Origin: an uncultured Clostridia bacterium
Lineage (GTDB): Bacteria > Bacillota > Clostridia > Oscillospirales > Acutalibacteraceae
Direction: 5' to 3'
NCBI GenBank assembly: GCA_946186535.1
Contig: CAMHNT010000059.1
Span: 1 to 10,386, forward strand
Length of the DNA stretch: 10,386 nt
Shown: piece after piece, positions 7,005 through 10,386 of the stretch
How positions within the stretch are numbered: the stretch's first letter is position 1
Layout: the number at the start of each line of letters is the position of its first letter
Position numbers and translations under genes: made by a program
The notes under the pieces: model-generated
Told to the model about the DNA's origin: nothing
Database searches by the model: none
Seen by the model: only the letters and a program-made list of their open reading frames with translations

Positions 7005-8288
7005 TCAGGAATTTTTCTTTCTTGTACGAACTACTGCGGAGCGTGCGTGAGCGGAAAGTCCCTCTTTTTCGGCAAAGTATGCGATATCCTCGCTGACTTT
7101 TGAAAGCGCGTCAAGCGTATAATATGTGAATGCCGTTTTCTTTACAAAGTCGTCAACGGAAAGAGGACTTGAAAATCTTGCCGTACCGCTTGTCGGAAGT
7201 GTGTGATTAGGACCTGCAAAGTAGTCTCCGAGAGCCTCGGGACAGTTCTTTCCGAGGAATACCGAGCCTGCGTTCTTCACCTTGTCGAGGTAATCAAACG
7301 GATTGTCAACGCAGATTTCAAGGTGCTCGGGAGCTATCATATTTGCCGTTTCAACAGCTTTCTCAATGCTTTCCGTGATAATGATTTTGCCGTTATTATC
7401 AATTGAAGTTCTTGCGATCTCCTCACGAGGAAGAACCCTCAGCTGAATTTCAAGCTGCTCACTTACCGCATTTGCAAGCTCCTTGCTATCGGTAACGAGA
7501 ACTGCGCTCGCAAGTTTGTCATGCTCCGCCTGTGAAAGCAGATCAGCCGCAACATATTCCGGATTGCAGGTACCGTCGGCTATAATCAGAATCTCACTCG
7601 GACCTGCTATCATATCAATATCAACAAGTCCATAAACCTGTCTTTTTGCCTCAGCAACAAAAGCGTTTCCCGGACCCACTATTTTATCGACCTTTGGAAC
7701 ACTTTCCGTACCGTAAGCGAGAGCTGCTATAGCCTGAGAGCCTCCAACCTTGAAAATTCTTCCTACGCCTGCGATCTTTGCCGCTGCAAGAATAACAGGA
7801 TTGATCGTACCGTCGGCACGTGGCGGAGTTGTCATAACAATCTCCTCTACGCCTGCAATTTTCGCAGGAATACAGTTCATCAGAACAGACGAAGGATAAC
7901 TTGCCGTGCCGCCCGGAACATACAAGCCGACACGCTGAAGCGGAAGAACCTTCTGTCCGAGAACAATTCCGTCGTTTTCGCTTATAACAAAGCTGTTGCG
8001 AACCTGGTGCTTGTGGAAGTTATAAATGTTCTCTTTAGCTTTTTTTATAATATCGATAAACTTATCGTCAACCTGAACAAATGCATCTTCTATCTCGGAA
8101 CCCGTTACCTCAAGTGAATCAAGGTCGGCTTTGTCAAATTTCTTTGTGTACTCTTTGAGAGCCGAATCACCGTTTTTGCGAACATCGGCGATTACACCGG
8201 CAACAATATCCTCAACACCTGTCGAGGTTTGTTCTCTTTTTAAAATTTCGGAAACTGAAATGTTTTCTGTATCAAAAATCTTAATCAT
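7005..8288 (-). CDS. hisD: Histidinol dehydrogenase HisD
   Basis: HisD carries out the last two steps, oxidising L-histidinol to L-histidine through the aldehyde with two NAD+. At 427 residues it is full length. Motifs: YVPGGTASYPSSVLMN (123-138), KVGGSQAIAALAYGTES (180-196), VGPGNAFV (204-211), AGPSEILIIAD (228-238). The zinc ligands match the known set: Q253 and H256 in SQAEHD, D355 in GDYFAGPNH, and H414 in LSAHARS. The catalytic pair E321/H322 lies in APEHLE. AAAGGAT is 6 bases before the ATG. This gene is preceded by the largest gap in the operon, which contains an inverted-repeat element. hisC follows after 18 bases. Confidence 0.97.
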   Translation of the reverse strand: MIKIFDTENISVSEILKREQTSTGVEDIVAGVIADVRKNGDSALKEYTKKFDKADLDSLEVTGSEIEDAFVQVDDKFIDIIKKAKENIYNFHKHQVRNSFVISENDGIVLGQKVLPLQRVGLYVPGGTASYPSSVLMNCIPAKIAGVEEIVMTTPPRADGTINPVILAAAKIAGVGRIFKVGGSQAIAALAYGTESVPKVDKIVGPGNAFVAEAKRQVYGLVDIDMIAGPSEILIIADGTCNPEYVAADLLSQAEHDKLASAVLVTDSKELANAVSEQLEIQLRVLPREEIARTSIDNNGKIIITESIEKAVETANMIAPEHLEICVDNPFDYLDKVKNAGSVFLGKNCPEALGDYFAGPNHTLPTSGTARFSSPLSVDDFVKKTAFTYYTLDALSKVSEDIAYFAEKEGLSAHARSAVVRTRKKNS

Positions 8289-8306
8289 TTTTATATCCTT
8301 TCTTTA

Positions 8307-8322
8307 TGATTCTATTCAATCA
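8307..8322 (-). repeat. Small hairpin between the inverted-repeat element and hisD
   Basis: TGATT (8307-8311) and AATCA (8318-8322) form a 5-bp stem with a 6-base loop, immediately beside the larger inverted repeat and upstream of the hisD ribosome binding site. It is short and AT-rich, so alone it could be chance. No T tract follows on either strand, so it is not a terminator. Confidence 0.3.
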
Positions 8323-8392
8323 ACATTTTTCTTAGAATTTTTTCGGATTTCCCTCTATTATCGTATCAAGCCACCGACTTCTAAGAAAATGT
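8323..8392. repeat. 70-base inverted-repeat element in the hisG-hisD gap
   Basis: The arms are ACATTTTTCTTAGAA (8323-8337) and TTCTAAGAAAATGT (8379-8392), which pair over 14 bp with a single bulged base. The 41-base interior also holds CGG (8344-8346) facing CCG (8374-8376), so the transcript could fold into a long interrupted stem with a loop around the GATACGATAATAG stretch. It starts 3 bases after the hisG stop. No T tract follows on either strand, so it is not a standard terminator. Options are a small palindromic or MITE-like repeat, or an RNA structure that sets processing or stability between hisG and hisD. A copy elsewhere in the genome would favour the first. Confidence 0.65.
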
Positions 8393-8395
8393 ATA

Positions 8396-9034
8396 TTACT
8401 TCTTTTCCTCGCAATACGCTCTGATTTTCGCGGCAAGCTGAGAAATTTCTTTATTCTTGAATTTATAGCTCACCTTGTTTGAAATGAGTCTTGCACTGAT
8501 TGGAACAATAGTCTCAATAGGCTCGAGGTTATTTTCCTTGAGAGTTGTACCGGTTTCAACGATATCAACAATGACGTCCGACATTTTCAGAATCGGAGCA
8601 ATTTCAATCGAACCGTTAAGCTTTATGATATCGATATCTCTGCCCTTTTTTGAGTAGAAATCTCTTGCAATATTGGGAAATTTTGTGGCAACACGCAGAG
8701 TTCTTTCCGTATTGTCATGAAATCCCTTGCATGCTGCAACAGCCATACGGCATTTTCCGATATCAAGATCATACAGCTCAAAAACGTCCGGAGCATACTC
8801 AAGAAGAATATCCTTTCCTGCAACGCCGATATCAGCCGCACCTCTTTCAACATAAATGGAAACATCCGACGGCTTTACCCAGAAGTAGCGCACTCCTGCT
8901 TCCTCATTTTCAAAAATGAGCTTTCTGTTTGTTTCATGTATTGAAGGGCAGTCGTAGCCGACCGATTCAAAAATATTGAGCACCTTTTCTCCGAGTCTTC
9001 CTTTCGGAAGCGCAACATTAATCATTTGTTTCAA
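8396..9034 (-). CDS. hisG: ATP phosphoribosyltransferase catalytic subunit, short form HisG
   Basis: HisG condenses ATP with PRPP to form phosphoribosyl-ATP, the committed step of histidine synthesis. It is the short form (about 210 residues) lacking the C-terminal regulatory domain, so it needs HisZ, encoded just upstream. Numbering from the ATG at 9025, the motifs are VALPKGRLG (4-12), the ligand-binding region RGAADIGVAGKD (61-72) and the PRPP loop DIVETGTTLKEN (154-165). Start choice is uncertain. A GGGGAGG site lies 9 bases before an in-frame TTG at 9034, which I used; the ATG at 9025 is 18 bases from that site but could be reached by coupling to the hisZ stop (9018-9020). The difference is three residues. 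Either way the gene overlaps hisZ by a few bases. Confidence 0.93.
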   Translation of the reverse strand: MKQMINVALPKGRLGEKVLNIFESVGYDCPSIHETNRKLIFENEEAGVRYFWVKPSDVSIYVERGAADIGVAGKDILLEYAPDVFELYDLDIGKCRMAVAACKGFHDNTERTLRVATKFPNIARDFYSKKGRDIDIIKLNGSIEIAPILKMSDVIVDIVETGTTLKENNLEPIETIVPISARLISNKVSYKFKNKEISQLAAKIRAYCEEKK

Positions 9035-10142
9035 CGACTTCAACCTCCCCGTTACTTACCTTCATAAGCTGTCTGTATTTAATGCTTCCGCTGTTGACCT
9101 TCTGGGCCTTTACGCTTTTTCCGCTCTCTGCGATATTCTTAACGGCATCTGCAAGCGCAGTAATATCCGTGCTGTCATCATAAATCAGAAGCACATCAAC
9201 GTCAAACGTTATGTCGCCGTTCATAAGTCTTGAAAGCAGATCAAGATAAACTGCAAATCCGATTGCACCAGATTTCTTTCCGAGCTTATGCATAAGATTG
9301 TCATATCTTCCCCCGGTCAGAACGCTGCTTGGAACACCGTCAATAAAGCCCTGGAAAATAACACCGTTGTAATAATTAAGGTCATTGACGATTGAAAAAT
9401 CAAGGTTGACTCCGTTTGCACAACCATACTGTTTCAGGAAACTGTAAATGTTTTGAAGTTCGGCAACCGCTGCATCGGTTTTTTCGTTGATACTGATTTT
9501 CTTGATTTCCTCAACGCACTTTGAGAAAGAACCGTAAATGCCTGTCAGAACGACGAGAGCGTTTGAAGTCTTTTCGTCAATGAAAAATTCCTTGCAGTAG
9601 CTTTCGATAGAAAGAGTATTCTTTTCACTGATACAAACAATTATCTTTTTTTTCTGCTCATCGCTGAGATTTAAATTCTCAAGAAGTCCTGTGATAAAGC
9701 CCATGTGAGATATATCGAGAATATTTCTCTCACTTATTGCATCGAGACTTTGCTTTGCAAGCATTATAACCTCGCTTACAGAGTAGACGTCAATGTCTCC
9801 GACGCATTCAAGACCTACCTGCATGATCTCCTTGAACTGATGGGTGCCTTTATCGACTCTGTAAACATTCTCACTGTAATAGACCTTCTCAGGCTCCGTG
9901 AAGGTATCGTTGGAGCTCTTCACTATAGACAATGTAACATCGGGTTTCAATGCCATAAGCTTGCCATTGGTATCCGTAAATGTGATGACATTGCTGCTTA
10001 ATAAGAAATCCTTGTTTTTTGCGTAGAGGTCATACTCCTCGAATTTACTCATTTTGAACTGTTTAAAGCCGTACTGTCTGTACAGCTTACTCAAACTCAT
10101 TACCGCCATTTCTTCGTTTGCAAAACCGATAGCGCTGTTCAT
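9018..10142 (-). CDS. hisZ: ATP phosphoribosyltransferase regulatory subunit HisZ
   Basis: HisZ is a catalytically inactive paralogue of the histidyl-tRNA synthetase core that assembles with short HisG and confers activity and histidine feedback. The synthetase-like core shows FTDTNGKLMALKPDVT (55-70), the motif-2-like KVYYSENVYRVD (86-97), and NYYNGVIFQGF (256-266) with LTGGRYDNL (275-283). It is 374 residues, shorter than histidyl-tRNA synthetases, and is followed directly by a short hisG, which argues for hisZ over hisS. A tail (311-374, starting ITFDVDVLLIYDDS) has an alternating strand/helix look. I chose ATG 10142 because GGTGGG lies about 7 bases upstream; an in-frame TTG at 10157 has no ribosome binding site. 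It is the first gene after the operon promoter. Confidence 0.92.
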   Translation of the reverse strand: MNSAIGFANEEMAVMSLSKLYRQYGFKQFKMSKFEEYDLYAKNKDFLLSSNVITFTDTNGKLMALKPDVTLSIVKSSNDTFTEPEKVYYSENVYRVDKGTHQFKEIMQVGLECVGDIDVYSVSEVIMLAKQSLDAISERNILDISHMGFITGLLENLNLSDEQKKKIIVCISEKNTLSIESYCKEFFIDEKTSNALVVLTGIYGSFSKCVEEIKKISINEKTDAAVAELQNIYSFLKQYGCANGVNLDFSIVNDLNYYNGVIFQGFIDGVPSSVLTGGRYDNLMHKLGKKSGAIGFAVYLDLLSRLMNGDITFDVDVLLIYDDSTDITALADAVKNIAESGKSVKAQKVNSGSIKYRQLMKVSNGEVEVVETND

Positions 10143-10175
10143 ATTCATTCCCACCAATCTGCGTAAAATATAGTC

Positions 10176-10191
10176 CGGACATAGCAGTCCG
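10176..10191 (-). other. Hairpin in the his operon leader
   Basis: CGGAC and GTCCG (10176-10180 and 10187-10191) form a 5-bp GC-rich stem with a 6-base loop, about 10 bases after the predicted start of transcription. A direct repeat CGGACT also falls here. No T tract follows, so it is not an attenuator terminator. A 5' stem like this can stabilise a message, but no function is shown. The leader is far too short for a T-box, and I saw no small reading frame rich in His codons. Confidence 0.4.
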
Positions 10192-10207
10192 CTGTAATCC
10201 GATAAAA

Positions 10208-10236
10208 ATTATAACATACTTCATCGTGTTAGTCAA
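10208..10236 (-). promoter_or_regulatory. SigA-type promoter of the his operon
   Basis: On the minus strand TTGACT (10236 to 10231) is followed after exactly 17 bases by TATAAT (10213 to 10208), preceded by TGT as an extended -10. The predicted start of transcription near 10200 leaves a leader of about 60 bases before the hisZ ATG at 10142. It is close to the housekeeping consensus and is by far the best minus-strand promoter I see upstream of the operon. Such a strong core promoter on a biosynthetic operon suggests a repressor. Confidence 0.88.
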
Positions 10237-10258
10237 GTAAAGTGTTAATATGGTAACA
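10212..10258. promoter_or_regulatory. Cluster of TAACA/TGTTA half-sites, candidate operator
   Basis: Read on the minus strand there are four half-sites: TGTTA (10258-10254), TAACA (10247-10243), TAACA (10231-10227) and TGTTA (10216-10212). The first pair and the last pair are inverted repeats with 6- and 10-base spacers, and the two middle copies extend to TAACAC, repeated 16 bases apart. They flank the -35 and touch the -10, where a repressor would block polymerase. TrpR/YerC-like regulators are known for some Firmicutes his operons, but none is encoded here. The AT-rich background makes chance a real alternative. Confidence 0.4.
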
Positions 10259-10386
10259 TAATAAATTCTGTTCATTATGCACTATTCCACTATCTTATTT
10301 ATTATAAATTTTTTTCTGTTAAAAAGCAATATTTAATAATAATTTGTAATATATTAATAACAAAAAAACAATATTTATTTGACATT
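10259..10386. other. AT-rich spacer at the right edge; possible divergent promoter
   Basis: This stretch carries no reading frame with coding character and is very AT-rich with A and T tracts. At the very edge, TTGACA (10379-10384, plus strand) matches a consensus -35, with A/T tracts just upstream that could act as an UP element. Its -10 would fall outside the window, so a divergently transcribed gene to the right is possible but cannot be confirmed. Confidence 0.3.

Noticed and set aside
9018..10142. Histidyl-tRNA synthetase (hisS) instead of hisZ
   Set aside because: The protein is short, its motif-2-like region lacks the expected synthetase residues, and it is followed directly by a short hisG that requires HisZ.
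10143..10200. T-box riboswitch or His-codon attenuator in the his leader
   Set aside because: The leader from the predicted transcription start is only about 60 bases, has one small hairpin without a T tract, and shows no run of His codons.
10087..10275. 62-codon minus-strand reading frame overlapping the hisZ start
   Set aside because: It spans the promoter itself, lacks a ribosome binding site and overlaps the clearly coding hisZ frame; it is a chance frame.

Overview
The window looks like chromosomal DNA from a low-to-moderate GC anaerobe of the Bacillota/Clostridia, probably a Ruminococcus-like Oscillospiraceae. The basis is the gene set (HisZ with a short HisG, a fused HisIE and a PHP-type histidinol phosphatase), strong AGGAGG-like ribosome binding sites, an AT-rich spacer at the right edge and a consensus SigA-type promoter. 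The genus is an inference from overall impression; no search was run.

Almost everything is one tightly packed minus-strand operon, read from right to left: hisZ, hisG, hisD, hisC, a methyltransferase-like gene, hisB, hisH, hisA, hisF, an unrecognised 116-residue gene, hisIE and a PHP-family histidinol phosphatase. These supply every step from PRPP and ATP to histidine. HisZ/HisG form ATP-phosphoribosyl-AMP, HisIE takes two steps, HisA isomerises, HisH/HisF close the imidazole ring and release AICAR, HisB dehydrates, HisC transaminates, the PHP enzyme dephosphorylates and HisD oxidises to histidine. Gaps are mostly under 60 bases and several genes overlap or abut (hisZ/hisG, hisB/hisH, hisA/hisF, hisIE/hisJ).

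A near-perfect promoter (TTGACT, 17 bases, TATAAT) lies at 10208-10236, with four TAACA/TGTTA half-sites around it that may be an operator. The leader is only about 60 bases, so it has no room for a T-box, and I saw no run of His codons. The largest gap inside the operon (hisG-hisD, 107 bases) holds a 70-base element bounded by a near-perfect 14-bp inverted repeat.

Left of the operon (1-588) are a 41-codon remnant resembling the C-terminus of a NUDIX hydrolase, a small 73-residue gene with its own promoter and a strong minus-strand terminator, and a second terminator that serves a plus-strand gene ending outside the window.

This is mostly an ordinary biosynthetic operon. The parts that deserve a second look are the two non-his genes inside it, the inverted-repeat element, the candidate operator, the NUDIX remnant and the small 73-residue gene. 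I see no mobile element, CRISPR array, tRNA or rRNA.
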